Positions 9,145 through 18,551 of a stretch of DNA of 64,000 nt are shown piece after piece. The notes under the pieces were generated by a model that was not told the origin of the DNA, searched no databases, and saw only the letters and a program-made list of their open reading frames with translations. Location of the stretch: assembly GCF_000981225.1 (NCBI RefSeq), contig NZ_LAJC01000002.1, forward strand, positions 123,282-187,281, read 5' to 3'. Made by a program: the position numbers and the translations under genes. Each line of letters starts with the position of its first letter. The stretch's first letter is position 1. Source of the DNA: Allosalinactinospora lopnorensis (lineage in GTDB: Bacteria > Actinomycetota > Actinomycetes > Streptosporangiales > Streptosporangiaceae).

Positions 9145-9615
9145 TCAGACGTGCGGTCGGCGCGCCTCCTCGATGCGGTGCAGCACCGCGCGCAGCGCGA
9201 GTTCGTATCCGACGACACCGCAGCCGGCGATGTAGCCCTGGACCACGGGAGCCGTCACCGAGGTGTGCCGGAACGGCTCGCGGGCGTAGACGTTGGAGAT
9301 GTGCACCTCGACGCAGGGAGTGTCCACCGCGTCTATCGCGTCGCGCAGCGCGATGCTGTAGTGCGCGAAGGCTCCGGGGTTCAGCACGATGCCGTCGAGG
9401 TCGCGGGCCGCGTGCACGTGCTCGACCAGGACCCCCTCGTGGTTGCTCTGCGCGCACTCAACAGCGGCCCCCAGCTCCTCGCCAAGGGCGCGTACCCGCT
9501 GTTCGACCCCGGCGAGGGTGGTCGAACCGTACTGCGCCGGGTCGCGCTCCCCCAGCAGGTTCAGGTTCGGGCCGTTCAGCAGCAGCACAGTGGGGCGGGG
9601 GGCGGGGTCCGGCAA
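9145..9615 (-). CDS. aroQ: Type II 3-dehydroquinate dehydratase
   Basis: 156 aa. It converts 3-dehydroquinate to 3-dehydroshikimate in the shikimate pathway. Type II motifs are complete: LNGPNLNLLGERDPAQYGSTTL (catalytic Asn, Arg and Tyr in the mobile lid), ECAQSNHEGVLVEHVH, GIVLNPGAFAHYSIALRDAI (Asn and His), and VEVHISNVYAREPFRHTSVTAPVVQGYIAGCGVVGYELALRA. Family proteins are about 145-160 aa dodecamers. Its stop lies between the PHO box and the treY gene region; it is read alone toward pstS, and the other shikimate genes are not in the window. Confidence 0.95.
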   Translation of the reverse strand: MPDPAPRPTVLLLNGPNLNLLGERDPAQYGSTTLAGVEQRVRALGEELGAAVECAQSNHEGVLVEHVHAARDLDGIVLNPGAFAHYSIALRDAIDAVDTPCVEVHISNVYAREPFRHTSVTAPVVQGYIAGCGVVGYELALRAVLHRIEEARRPHV

Positions 9616-9743
9616 CGGACGCTCCCTTCCGAGGTCCTCATCGACGCAGACAACAGGGGAATCCTAATGCGGCACCGGGAACATCCAGGGCATCCGGGCC
9701 GGCGGTGCATGATCCGGTCTCCGGCCGGGCACACGAGCAACAG

Positions 9744-12098
9744 ATGAGCACGCTCGCGCCCACATCGACGTACCGGTTGCAGCTGCGGCCGGGGTTCACG
9801 CTTGCCGACGCCGAAAGCGTCGCGGGCTACCTTGACCGGCTCGGCGTCGGCGCCCTCTACCTGTCGCCGATCCTCACTGCGGCTCCCGGATCGCAGCACG
9901 GCTACGACACGGTCGATCCGTCCGCTGTCTCATCCGAGCTGGGTGGAGACCCGGCACGGGCCGCGCTTACCGACCGGCTGCGCGAGCTGGGCATGGGGGT
10001 CGTCGTCGACATCGTGCCCAACCACATGTCGGTGGCCGAGCCCGCCGCCAACCCCTGGTGGTGGGGCGTGCTGCGGCACGGCCGCGACTCGCACTACGCC
10101 CGGTGCTTCGACATCGACTGGGAGCAGGGGCCGATCCTGATCCCCGTCCTGGCCGACGAGGGCGATGACGGCGCGGCCGCGCTTCGGCAGCTCACCATCG
10201 CCGACGGCTGTCTGACCTACCACGAGCACCGGTTCCCGCTCGCCCCGGGCAGCCACCGGCCCGGGGACGACCCCGGCGAGGTGCACCGCCGGCAGCACTA
10301 CCGACTGGTCTCATGGCGACGCGGCGCCGCCGAGCTGAACTACCGCCGTTTCTTCGACATCAGCGGGCTGGCCGCGGTCCGTGTGGAGGACCCGGACGTC
10401 TTCCTGTCGTCGCACGCGGAGATTCTGCGTTGGGCCGAGCGAGGCGAGCTGGACGGCCTGCGCATCGACCACGTCGACGGCTTGAGCGATCCGGGCGGGT
10501 ACCTGCGCCGGCTGCGCGAGACGTTCGGTGGCTGGATCGTCGTGGAGAAGATCCTCGCACCGGGCGATACTCCGCCCGCCTCGTGGCCGGTGGCCGGCAC
10601 CACCGGCTACGACGCGCTGCTCGACGTGTGCGGGGTGTTCGTCGACCCGGCGGCGGAGGAGCCGTTCACCGAACTGGCCAAGTCTCTCGGCGTTCCGGTC
10701 GACACCGGGCTCGCCGAGGAGCGGAGCAGGCGCGAGGTCGCCGAGAGTCTGTTCACCGCCGAAGCGCGTCGGATCGCCGCGCTCCTGGGGGCAGGGGAGC
10801 CGGACACGGACACCGCGAGGGCGGAACGCGGGCGCGCCGAGCAGGCGGTGACCGAACTGCTGTCCGCCTTCCCCGCCTACCGCAGCTACCTTCCCGAGGG
10901 GGAGGACACCTGGAACGAAGCGGTGCGCCGGGCCGAGCAGAGCCGGCCCGACCTCGCGGACCTGCTGTCCGAGATCGACACCCGGGCGCGCGCCGACCCG
11001 AGGGGCGAACTCGCCCGCCGCATCCAGCAGACCAGCGGCATGGTGATCGCGAAGGGCACCGAGGACACCACTCTCTACCGCTGCACCCGCTTCATCGCGT
11101 TGAACGAGGTCGGGGGCGACCCGGGCGGTTTCGGTGTCGACGTGGCCACCTTCCACACCCGTGCGGCCGGGCGCGCGGCCTCCTGGCCGGCCACGATGAC
11201 CACGCTGTCCACGCACGACACCAAGCGCTCCGAGGACGTCCGCGCCCGCCTCGCGGTGCTTGCCGAGATCCCCGATGAGTTCGCCGCGGCCGTACGCGAC
11301 TGGACCGCGAGGGCCGGGGTGAGCGAGCCTTCGCTGAACCTGCTGGCCTGGCAGACCCTGGTCGGTGCGTGGCCCATCAGCGCCCGGCGGCTGGCCGATT
11401 ACCTGCTCAAGGCGGCGCGGGAGAGCAAGCTGCGCACCACCTGGCTGCTGCACGACCATCAGTTCGAAGAGGAGGTGCTGGCCTGGCCGGAACGGGTGCT
11501 TTCCGACAGCGAGCTCTCCGACGAGGTGGCCGCGTTCGTCGGGCGGATCCGGCAGGCCGGCTGGAGCAACGCGCTCGGCCAGAAGCTGGTGCAGCTCACC
11601 GCACCGGGAGTGCCCGACGTCTACCAGGGCACCGAGCTCTGGGACTTTTCCCTGGTCGACCCGGACAACCGGCGGCCCGTGAACTTCACCACCAGGCAGG
11701 CCCTCCTGGAGCGGCTGGAGCGCGGACGGCTGCCCGAGGTGGACGCCACGGGAGAGGCCAAGCTGCATCTCGTCCGCCGGGCCCTGCACCTGCGTCGCGA
11801 CCGCGAGCTGACCGGCTACCGACCCCTGGTCGCGGCGGGCCCCGCGGCCGGGCACGCCTTGGCCTTCGCGCGCGGCCCGGAACTCGGCGTCGTCGCGGTC
11901 GCCACCCGGCTACCGCTGGGACTGGCCCGCGCCGACGGCTGGCGGGACACCGTGCTGCCCCTTCCGTCCGGCCCCGGAAACTGGGCCGACCTGCTCACCG
12001 GCCGCACGATCGCCCCCGACCGGACCGACGGCTTCACTCTTGCCCCGCTGCGGGAGGTCCTGGACCGCTACCCGGTGGCGCTGCTGGCACGGGGTTGA
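9744..12098 (+). CDS. treY: Maltooligosyl trehalose synthase
   Basis: 784 aa from ATG 9744; the open frame runs further upstream but the family begins at STYRLQLRPGFTLADAESVAGYLDRLGVGALYLSPIL. This GH13 enzyme isomerises the reducing-end alpha-1,4 bond of maltooligosaccharides to alpha,alpha-1,1, making maltooligosyltrehalose. Seen: VVVDIVPNHMS, GLRIDHVDGLSDP with nucleophile Asp about residue 242, VVEKIL with Glu about 268, and LSTHDTKRSEDVRARL for the third acid. The late VPDVYQGTELWDFSLVDPDNRRPV is characteristic. It works with TreZ at 13135 to form trehalose from glycogen, usually for osmotic and desiccation tolerance. An RlmA-like gene separates the two. Confidence 0.95.
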   Translation: MSTLAPTSTYRLQLRPGFTLADAESVAGYLDRLGVGALYLSPILTAAPGSQHGYDTVDPSAVSSELGGDPARAALTDRLRELGMGVVVDIVPNHMSVAEPAANPWWWGVLRHGRDSHYARCFDIDWEQGPILIPVLADEGDDGAAALRQLTIADGCLTYHEHRFPLAPGSHRPGDDPGEVHRRQHYRLVSWRRGAAELNYRRFFDISGLAAVRVEDPDVFLSSHAEILRWAERGELDGLRIDHVDGLSDPGGYLRRLRETFGGWIVVEKILAPGDTPPASWPVAGTTGYDALLDVCGVFVDPAAEEPFTELAKSLGVPVDTGLAEERSRREVAESLFTAEARRIAALLGAGEPDTDTARAERGRAEQAVTELLSAFPAYRSYLPEGEDTWNEAVRRAEQSRPDLADLLSEIDTRARADPRGELARRIQQTSGMVIAKGTEDTTLYRCTRFIALNEVGGDPGGFGVDVATFHTRAAGRAASWPATMTTLSTHDTKRSEDVRARLAVLAEIPDEFAAAVRDWTARAGVSEPSLNLLAWQTLVGAWPISARRLADYLLKAARESKLRTTWLLHDHQFEEEVLAWPERVLSDSELSDEVAAFVGRIRQAGWSNALGQKLVQLTAPGVPDVYQGTELWDFSLVDPDNRRPVNFTTRQALLERLERGRLPEVDATGEAKLHLVRRALHLRRDRELTGYRPLVAAGPAAGHALAFARGPELGVVAVATRLPLGLARADGWRDTVLPLPSGPGNWADLLTGRTIAPDRTDGFTLAPLREVLDRYPVALLARG

Positions 12099-12179
12099 CG
12101 AGCGGGGCCCCTCCCGGCCCCGGGGTGAAAAGGCGAGCGGTGCTGTACGGGATTCCGCCGTGCGGAGCGGCCGTATAGA

Positions 12180-13073
12180 GTGAATCAGAGTATGACCAGC
12201 ACCGATGACCAGCCTCCGGCGGTGCGCTCCCGGCTGCGGATGCCCGCTCGCGCCCTGGCGGCGCTGGCATGCCCGCACTGCGGGCAGGGCCTGGCCCCGG
12301 TCGGCGACGCGCTCGCCTGTCCCGCGGGGCACTCTTTCGATGTCGCCAGGCAGGGCTATGTCAGCCTGCTCTCCGGGCGGCGCACGGGGCCCGGCGACAG
12401 CAGGGACATGGTCCGTGCGCGCCAGGAGTTCCAGGAAGCGGGGCACTACGCGCCGCTCGCCCGGCGGCTGGCCGCGACCGTCGCGGACCTGGCCCCCGAG
12501 CCGGAGCTGGTCGCCGACGTGGGGGCCGGGACCGGCTACTACCTGCGCCACGTGCTCGACGCGCTGCCCGGTTCCCACGGCCTCGCCCTCGACGTCTCCG
12601 GGTACGCACTGCGTCGTGCCGCGAAGGCGCACCCGCGCGCCGGCGCCCTCGCCTGCGACGTGTGGGGCGGGCTGCCGCTGCGCCGCGGCGCAGCCGCGGT
12701 ACTGCTGAACGTCTTCGCCCCGCGCAACGGGGCGGAGTTCCGCCGGGTGCTGAGCGACGACGGCGCGCTCCTCGTGGTCACCCCGACAGCGCGGCACCTT
12801 GCGGAACTCCGCGGGCCGCTGGGCCTGATCGACGTAGATCCGCGCAAGGACGAACGGGTGCCGGAGGGCCTCGCGCCGCACCTCCTCCCCGAACGGCACG
12901 AGGAGACCAGCGCCGAGCTGCGGCTCGGCCGTACCGAAGTCGGCGCGCTCGTCGAGATGGGCCCGAGCGCCCGGCACATCGACCCGGCCGAGCTGCGCCG
13001 CCGTGTGGCCGCCTTGCCCGGGGCCACCGATGTGACGGCATCCTGGACCATATCGGTGTACCGACCCGCCTGA
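12180..13073 (+). CDS. RlmA-like 23S rRNA (guanine-N1)-methyltransferase
   Basis: 297 aa from GTG 12180; ATG at 12192 is an equally possible start. The N-terminus carries the RlmA zinc site CPHCG...CPAGH, followed by SFDVARQGYVSLLSG, a segment conserved in RlmA(I), RlmA(II)/TlrB and MyrA. A class I SAM fold follows: VADVGAGTGYYLRHVL (motif I), LALDVSGYALRRAA, then ADVWGGLPLRRGAAAVLLNVFAPRNGAEFRRVL. The family methylates N1 of G745 or G748 in 23S rRNA; the G748 type gives resistance to tylosin-like macrolides. Which subtype this is cannot be decided by eye. It is wedged between treY and treZ and may be co-transcribed with them. Confidence 0.85.
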   Translation: MNQSMTSTDDQPPAVRSRLRMPARALAALACPHCGQGLAPVGDALACPAGHSFDVARQGYVSLLSGRRTGPGDSRDMVRARQEFQEAGHYAPLARRLAATVADLAPEPELVADVGAGTGYYLRHVLDALPGSHGLALDVSGYALRRAAKAHPRAGALACDVWGGLPLRRGAAAVLLNVFAPRNGAEFRRVLSDDGALLVVTPTARHLAELRGPLGLIDVDPRKDERVPEGLAPHLLPERHEETSAELRLGRTEVGALVEMGPSARHIDPAELRRRVAALPGATDVTASWTISVYRPA

Positions 13074-13134
13074 GGTGGTCCGTCACCGGATCCGCTCCCG
13101 CGTGGCGCCGTCATCGGCCGGGTAGATCGGCGGC

Positions 13135-14883
13135 GTGAGCCACGACGATCCGACCCGGTTCTCGGTGTGGGCGCCCGGACACGACCGCGTCCGCCTCCGG
13201 ATCCACGGGCAGGACCACACCATGGCCCCGGCCGGCGGCGGGTGGTGGTATCGCGAGGTGTCCGGGGCGCCGCACGGCACCGACTACGCCTTCCTGCTCG
13301 GCGACGACCCCACTCCGCTGCCCGACCCCCGCTCCCGGTGGCAGCCGCACGGTGTGCACGGGCCGTCCCGGCGCTACGACCACGGCGCCTTCGGCTGGAC
13401 CGATTCCGGGTGGACCGGGCGCGCGCTCCCGGGCTCCGTTCTCTACGAGCTGCACATCGGCACGTTCACTCCGGAGGGGACGTTCGACGCCGCCATCGGC
13501 CGCCTCGACCATCTCGCGGATCTCGGCGCGGACCTGGTCGAGGTGATGCCCGTCAACGCGTTCGACGGCACGCACGGGTGGGGCTACGACGGCGTGCTGT
13601 GGGGTGCCGTGCACGAACCCTACGGCGGGCCCGAGGGCTTCAAGCGCTTCGTGGACGCCTGCCACGCACGCGGGCTGGGCGTGCTGCTCGACGTGGTCTA
13701 CAACCACCTGGGCCCCTCGGGCGCCTACCTGCCCAGGTTCGGCCCCTATTTCAGCGGGGGGAACGCCTGGGGGCCGTCGCTCAACCTGGACGGTCCCGGG
13801 TCCGACGAGGTGCGCGGCTACGTCATCGACAACGCCGTCGGCTGGTTGCGCGACTACCACCTCGACGGGCTGCGGCTGGACGCCGTGCACGCGCTGCGCG
13901 ACTCCCGCGCCGTCCACCTGCTCACCGAACTGTCCGCGGAGGTCGACGCGCTCGCGGCCGGGCTGCGCCGCCCGCTCGCCCTGATCGCCGAAACGGACCG
14001 GAACGACCCGCTGACCGTCACCGCCCGCGAGGCCGGGGGGCAGGGGATGACGGCGCAGTGGTCCGACGACCTGCACCACGCTCTGCACGCGGCCCTCACC
14101 GGGGAGAGCCAGGGCTACTACGCCGACTTCGCCGGCTCCGACGCGCTGCCCCGCACGCTGCGCCAGGTGTTCCTGCACGACGGCGGCCACTCCTCGTTCC
14201 GCGGCCGCGCGCACGGGGCTCCGGTGGAGCGCCGCCGCATCTCCGGCAGCCGCTTCCTGGGCTACCTGCAGAACCACGACCAGGTCGGCAACCGCGTATG
14301 GGGCGACCGGCTGTCGGCGACCGTAACGCCGGATGCGCAGGTCTGCGGCGCGGCCCTGATCCTGTGCTCTCCGTACACCCCGATGCTGTTCATGGGAGAG
14401 GAGTGGGCGGCGTCGACCCCCTGGCCCTTCTTCGCATCATTCTGCGACCCCGCCCTGGCCGAGGGGGTGCGCCAGGGGAGGCGCCGCGAGTTCGCCGCGC
14501 ACGGCTGGGGCGAGGAGGCGGCCCCCGACCCCGTGGACCCGGCGACCCGCGACGGTTCGGTGTTGCTGTGGGCGGAGCGGGAGCGCTCACCGCACCGCGA
14601 GACCCTGGATCTGTACAGAGCGCTCATCCACCTGCGCCGGAGCCGCCCCGAACTGGCCGACCCCCGACTGGACCGCTTCCCGGTGGAGGCCGCGGACGAC
14701 GGCCGGGTACTGGTTCTGCACCGCGGCGTGCTGCGCGTGGTCTGCAACCTGCGACCGGACCCGGCAACGGCGGTCCTCGACCGCCGAGCCGACACCGTGC
14801 TCCTGGCGTCCAAGGGGGCCACAGTGGACGGCGCCGTTGTGGATCTCTCCGCGGAGTCCTTCGCGGTCGTGCACACCGCCTGA
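13135..14883 (+). CDS. treZ: Maltooligosyltrehalose trehalohydrolase
   Basis: 582 aa, GTG start. It releases trehalose from maltooligosyltrehalose made by TreY. The N-terminal CBM48/E-set domain (FSVWAPGHDRVRLRIHG) is followed by the GH13 barrel: LYELHIGTFTPEGTFDAAIGRLDHLADLGADLVEVMPVNAF, DVVYNHLGPSG, GLRLDAVHAL (nucleophile Asp about 249), LIAETDRND (Glu about 286) and YLQNHDQVGN (Asp about 382), then MLFMGEEWA. All catalytic residues are present. Together with treY it forms the TreYZ route; treX is not in the window. Confidence 0.95.
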   Translation: MSHDDPTRFSVWAPGHDRVRLRIHGQDHTMAPAGGGWWYREVSGAPHGTDYAFLLGDDPTPLPDPRSRWQPHGVHGPSRRYDHGAFGWTDSGWTGRALPGSVLYELHIGTFTPEGTFDAAIGRLDHLADLGADLVEVMPVNAFDGTHGWGYDGVLWGAVHEPYGGPEGFKRFVDACHARGLGVLLDVVYNHLGPSGAYLPRFGPYFSGGNAWGPSLNLDGPGSDEVRGYVIDNAVGWLRDYHLDGLRLDAVHALRDSRAVHLLTELSAEVDALAAGLRRPLALIAETDRNDPLTVTAREAGGQGMTAQWSDDLHHALHAALTGESQGYYADFAGSDALPRTLRQVFLHDGGHSSFRGRAHGAPVERRRISGSRFLGYLQNHDQVGNRVWGDRLSATVTPDAQVCGAALILCSPYTPMLFMGEEWAASTPWPFFASFCDPALAEGVRQGRRREFAAHGWGEEAAPDPVDPATRDGSVLLWAERERSPHRETLDLYRALIHLRRSRPELADPRLDRFPVEAADDGRVLVLHRGVLRVVCNLRPDPATAVLDRRADTVLLASKGATVDGAVVDLSAESFAVVHTA

Positions 14884-15008
14884 GCGGCGGCCCCCTACCA
14901 GGAGCTTTGTGAAGTGTGTTGCATGTGTCATGCTGTTGCGAATAGTTCGCGATAGTTTCCGCTGCGCCCTCGTGTCCGTGAGGAGGGCGCAGGGGGCGAA
15001 AGGGATGC

Positions 15009-15749
15009 ATGTCGCTCAGTTCCGAGATGGTGCGCGAGAGGGTCCGGCAGTACTGGGACTGGCGGGCCGGCAGTTTCCGGGCGGACATCGCCGCGACACC
15101 TGACCGCGCCGCGTGGCTGGACGTCTACGCCGAGGCGACCCGGCGGCTCTTTCCCGACCGCCGGGAGCCGCTGCGGGTGCTCGATGTCGGCAGTGGCACG
15201 GGGTTCGTGGCGCTGGTCTTCGCCGAGCTCGGGCACGACGTCGTCGCCGTCGAGCCGGCCGAGGCCATGCGCGAGATCGCCGCGAAGGAGATCGCCGACG
15301 CGGGGTTCCAGGTCGACCTCCGCGCCGGCTACGCTCACCCGCTGCCGGACGTCGGTGCCGGCTTCGACGTGGTCACCTGCCGCAACGTGCTCTGGACGCT
15401 CACCGACCCCGTTGCCGCGCTGCGCGGCTGGCGCGAGGTACTGCGGCCCGGCGGCGCGGTCCTGGTCAGCGACGGCATGTGGAACACGCGGCGCCAGGAG
15501 TTCCGACTGCTGCGCACCGGATGGCGGTCACGCGCGGACACCCCCGTGGGCTGGCGCTTCCTCGCGGCCTACCTGCGGTTGCGCCGAGGTCTTCCCTGCT
15601 ACCGGGGGATCGATCAGAAGCGGGCGCACCGGCTGCTCGCCGACGCCGGGTACCAGCGCCCGCTCTCTCTCGACCACTTGATGGACCGCGGGTTCTACGA
15701 AGCGGACACGGTGGACGCTCACTGCCTCGCAGCGGCCCGGGCGGACTGA
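15009..15749 (+). CDS. Class I SAM-dependent methyltransferase
   Basis: 246 aa, ATG start. Methyltransf_11-type motifs: VLDVGSGTGFVALVFAELGHDVVAVEPAEAMREIAA (SAM binding, acidic residue at the end of beta-2), FDVVTCRNVLWTLTDPVAALRGWREVLRPGGAVLVSDGMW. The N-terminal RVRQYWDWRAGSF recalls the ubiquinone/arsenite-type YD-W lead-in. The substrate is unknown. Its 3' end overlaps by 31 bp the convergent nicotianamine-synthase-like gene, so it may belong to the metallophore locus, but no Zur-like palindrome is visible in the 125 bp before it. That gap instead contains a short inverted repeat GCGAA-TAG-TTCGC at about 14939-14951. Confidence 0.78.
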   Translation: MSLSSEMVRERVRQYWDWRAGSFRADIAATPDRAAWLDVYAEATRRLFPDRREPLRVLDVGSGTGFVALVFAELGHDVVAVEPAEAMREIAAKEIADAGFQVDLRAGYAHPLPDVGAGFDVVTCRNVLWTLTDPVAALRGWREVLRPGGAVLVSDGMWNTRRQEFRLLRTGWRSRADTPVGWRFLAAYLRLRRGLPCYRGIDQKRAHRLLADAGYQRPLSLDHLMDRGFYEADTVDAHCLAAARAD

Positions 15750-16615
15750 TCCGGGCCGCCGGGTTCGGGGCGGGAGATGAGGACCGAGTTGACGACGTCG
15801 TCACACGGGTGCATCTCCACCAGGGTGCGGAAACCGGTCAGGTCGTCCGGGGAGACCGGCGGGTAGAGCGCTGTGCGCAGCCGGTGGGCCGAGCGGGTCA
15901 GCAGCAGCGAATCGGGGCGCATGCTTCCCGACAGCGATCCGGTCACACTCCGCTTGGCCGCCCGGTCCGCGCCGACCAGGGCGGCCAGTAGGACGATGTC
16001 CGTATCGGTCACCTCCGGCAGCCGCGACGGAGCGCAGGCGTCGCCGCACACCGTGTCCACACGCTTCTCCATGCCGAGCGCCCGCTGCACGGCGGAGGCC
16101 AGTTCGCATGCCTCGGGGTCGTTGTCGACGTTGGTGACATCCACCCCGTACAGCTGCGCCAGTACCAGACCTGTCAGCGGCAGCGGTCCCGCCCCGAGGA
16201 CGACGGCCGACTCCGGCGGCGGCGCGCCGATCGCGGTGAGTCCGGCGAGTTCGAAGCGGACGAGGCGGCGGTAGTTGTCCAGGTAGGGGAACTGCCGCAG
16301 CTCGGCCCAGGGGGCGTCGGCGGCGATGATCCGGCGGGCCCAGGCTCGTTCGAGCTGGCTCTCGCCGCGTGCGCTCAGCGACCGCAGCGACGCGACGAGG
16401 GAATCCGCGACGGGGGTGCCCAGCACCTCGCTGGTCAGTTCGTCGTCGATCACCGTGCACAGTTCGACGAGCCGCTCGAACGCGTCGTTGACCTCGGGCG
16501 AGGGGCGGAGGTCGGTGGCGCTGAGCCGGTCGTCGAGGTCCAGGAGCCAGGCGAGGAGGGTGGCGGGGGGCAGGGTCCGGGGGGCGGTGAGGGCTCTGGG
16601 TGATGTATCAGTCAC
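15719..16615 (-). CDS. Nicotianamine synthase-family protein (CntL-like metallophore enzyme)
   Basis: 298 aa, GTG start. The core SAVVLGAGPLPLTGLVLAQLYGVDVTNVDNDPEACELASAVQRALG matches the SAM-binding region of nicotianamine synthases (GSGPLPLTS in plants) and of CntL, which transfers an aminobutyrate group from SAM onto an amino acid during staphylopine synthesis. The N-terminal helical half (CTVIDDE, FPYLDNYRRLVRFELAGL) also fits. In this family the product is an opine-type zinc, nickel, cobalt or copper chelator. A Zur-like palindrome lies 14-26 bp before the start codon. The divergent genes encode a Cnt-like ABC importer and exporter. No CntM opine dehydrogenase or CntK racemase lies nearby, so the product probably differs from staphylopine. 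Confidence 0.82.
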   Translation of the reverse strand: MTDTSPRALTAPRTLPPATLLAWLLDLDDRLSATDLRPSPEVNDAFERLVELCTVIDDELTSEVLGTPVADSLVASLRSLSARGESQLERAWARRIIAADAPWAELRQFPYLDNYRRLVRFELAGLTAIGAPPPESAVVLGAGPLPLTGLVLAQLYGVDVTNVDNDPEACELASAVQRALGMEKRVDTVCGDACAPSRLPEVTDTDIVLLAALVGADRAAKRSVTGSLSGSMRPDSLLLTRSAHRLRTALYPPVSPDDLTGFRTLVEMHPCDDVVNSVLISRPEPGGPDQSARAAARQ

Positions 16616-16628
16616 GAGCGCATAGTAC

Positions 16629-16641
16629 GAAAATGATTTTC
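16629..16641. promoter_or_regulatory. Zur-like palindrome upstream of the nicotianamine synthase-like gene
   Basis: A perfect odd-length palindrome GAAAATGATTTTC, flanked to give CGAAAATGATTTTCA, which closely matches the actinomycete Zur consensus TGAAAATGATTTTCA. It lies 14 bp before the GTG at 16615, so bound repressor would block the transcription or translation start. Confidence 0.75.
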
Positions 16642-16774
16642 AACCTCAAAGTGCCGGAAAGCCTCCTCGGCGTGGCGAGCGTCACGACGGGGGCTTCCGC
16701 CGTCCGTCCGATGAGTCCGGTGTGGCCGGGTTGTCGCGCACGGCGGTGGACCCGTTAGGCTTTCTGTTGTTAGC

Positions 16775-16788
16775 GATAATCATTTTCA
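16775..16788. promoter_or_regulatory. Zur-like palindrome upstream of the first ABC ATPase
   Basis: GATAATCATTTTCA, read on the other strand TGAAAATGATTATC, matches the Zur box with one base off symmetry. GATAAT may double as a -10 element. It lies 39 bp before the ATG of the ATPase gene at 16827. Confidence 0.7.
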
Positions 16789-16826
16789 GTTGCTGTTGCA
16801 TATCTGATGCGGGAACGAGGGCCGGA

Positions 16827-17627
16827 ATGCTCGAAGTGGCGGATCTGCGGATCCGGGCGGGCGGCGCCTCGGGCGAGGGCGGCGCGGACGTCGTCGACGG
16901 CGTCGGTTTCCGCCTGGAGCCGGGCGAACGGCTCGGGGTCATCGGCGAGTCCGGCTCCGGCAAGTCCTTGATGGCGCTGGCCCTGATTGGGCTGCTGCCC
17001 CACGACTGCGCGGCCGGGGGCAGCGTCCGGTTGGACGGCACGGAACTGCTCGGGACGGACGAGCGCGGGCTGCGCGGGATCCGAGGCAGCCGGATGACGA
17101 TGGTGTTCCAGGACGCCCTCACCGCTCTCAACCCGCTGACCCGCGTTGGCCGCCAGGTCGCCGAACCGTTCCGCCGGCACCAGGGGATGAGCGCGCCGGC
17201 GGCGGCCGGAGCCGCGGTGGAACTGCTGGAGCTGGCCGGGCTGCCCCACCCGGTCGTGACCGCCCGTTCCTACCCTCCGCAGTTGTCGGGCGGCCAGCGG
17301 CAGCGCGTGTGCATCGCCATGGCACTGGCCTGCCGCCCCCAGGTGCTCATCGCCGACGAACCGACCACGGCGCTGGACGTCACGGTCCAGGCGGGGGTAC
17401 TCGACCTCCTCGACCGGATACTCGGTCTGGAGACCGCCCCCCGCCCCGCTCTGCTGTTCATCACGCACGACCTCGCCGTCGTCGCCCGGATCTGCGAGCG
17501 CGTCCTGGTGATGCGCGACGGCCGGATCGTCGAGGACGGCCCCGCCGGTTCACTGCTACGCCACCCCCGGCACGACTACACCCGTACACTGCTCGCCGAC
17601 GCGAGGGCGGCCGGATGGGGCGGATGA
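16827..17627 (+). CDS. Metallophore/oligopeptide-type ABC transporter ATPase (OppD/CntD-like)
   Basis: 266 aa from ATG 16827, chosen over upstream codons in the same frame because the domain starts at once ([13 protein letters not shown]) and the Zur-like box would otherwise be inside the gene. Walker A is GESGSGKS, the Q-loop [12 protein letters not shown], the signature [19 protein letters not shown], Walker [14 protein letters not shown] and H-loop FITHDLAVV. The C-terminus is short, without the iron-sulfur-like Cys tail of some OppD proteins. It energises, with the next ATPase, import through the fused permease at 21391. Confidence 0.9.
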   Translation: MLEVADLRIRAGGASGEGGADVVDGVGFRLEPGERLGVIGESGSGKSLMALALIGLLPHDCAAGGSVRLDGTELLGTDERGLRGIRGSRMTMVFQDALTALNPLTRVGRQVAEPFRRHQGMSAPAAAGAAVELLELAGLPHPVVTARSYPPQLSGGQRQRVCIAMALACRPQVLIADEPTTALDVTVQAGVLDLLDRILGLETAPRPALLFITHDLAVVARICERVLVMRDGRIVEDGPAGSLLRHPRHDYTRTLLADARAAGWGG

Positions 17628-17684
17628 CCGCCACCGCCCGCGCACCCGTGGAAGGCGAGCCCGCCCCCGCGAGGACGCCCTCTT

Positions 17685-18530
17685 ATGCCCTCTCCCCTCC
17701 TCACCGCCAGCAACCTGCGCCGCCGTTACCGCTCCCGGATCTCGCTGTTCTCCGCCCCGCGCGAGGTGACGGCACTGGACCAGGTGAGCTTCGCGGTCTT
17801 TCCCGGGGAGCGGCTGGGTGTGGTGGGGGAGTCCGGTTCCGGCAAGTCCACGCTGGCCCGGATCCTGCTCGCCCTGGAACGCCCCGACGCCGGCGACGTC
17901 CGGTTCGGGCCCGAGCGGCGGCCGGTGCGGCCCGGGCTGGCGCGGCGGACACGCTGGTTCCGATCGCAGGTGCAGCTGGTGCCGCAGGACCCCGCGAGCT
18001 CGCTCAACCCGCGCATGCGCGTAGGGCGCAGCATCGCCGAGCCGTTGGTCTGCCTGGGGATCGACGTCGACCACCAGAGCCGCGTCGCCGAGGTGCTCAC
18101 CGCCGTCGGACTGGAGGCGGAGATGGCCGGACGCTACCCGCACGAGTTCTCCGGCGGCCAGCGGCAGCGGTTGGCGATCGCCCGCGCCATCGCACCCGAG
18201 CCGAGCCTGCTCGTCGCCGACGAACCGGTGAGCGCGCTGGACGTCTCCTCCCAGGCGCGCATCCTCGGGCTGCTGCGCGGGCTCAGCCGGGAGCGCGGCC
18301 TCGGCCTGGTCCTCATCTCCCACGACCTGGGTGTGGTCCGCAACCTCTGCGATCGGGCGCTGATCATGCGCGGCGGCCGGATCGTGGAGCAAGGGGCCGT
18401 GGCCGATGTCTTCACGGCCCCGCAGCAGGCGTACACCCGGCGTCTCATCGACGCCATTCCCCGCCTTCCGGAGGTCGGCCCCGGCACCGATCCGGTGGAG
18501 GGGGCCGCCCAGAACGATGCCGCCTACTGA
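17685..18530 (+). CDS. Metallophore/oligopeptide-type ABC transporter ATPase (OppF/CntF-like)
   Basis: 281 aa, ATG start, 57 bp after the first ATPase. Walker [11 protein letters not shown]-loop QLVPQDPASSLNPRMRVGRSIAEPL, signature FSGGQRQRLAIARAIAPEP, Walker B LLVADEPVSALDVSSQ, H-loop LISHDLGVV. The opening SNLRRRYRSRISLFSAPREVTALDQVSF and the PQQAYTRRLIDAIP end are typical of OppF-type subunits. It forms the ATPase heterodimer with the preceding protein. Confidence 0.9.
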   Translation: MPSPLLTASNLRRRYRSRISLFSAPREVTALDQVSFAVFPGERLGVVGESGSGKSTLARILLALERPDAGDVRFGPERRPVRPGLARRTRWFRSQVQLVPQDPASSLNPRMRVGRSIAEPLVCLGIDVDHQSRVAEVLTAVGLEAEMAGRYPHEFSGGQRQRLAIARAIAPEPSLLVADEPVSALDVSSQARILGLLRGLSRERGLGLVLISHDLGVVRNLCDRALIMRGGRIVEQGAVADVFTAPQQAYTRRLIDAIPRLPEVGPGTDPVEGAAQNDAAY

Positions 18531-18551
18531 AGACCCTGGAGGTCTTGCCCC

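Noticed and set aside
9105..9743. A 213-codon extension upstream of TreY
   Set aside because: It is antisense to aroQ and has no TreY similarity; the ATG at 9744 begins the family domain.
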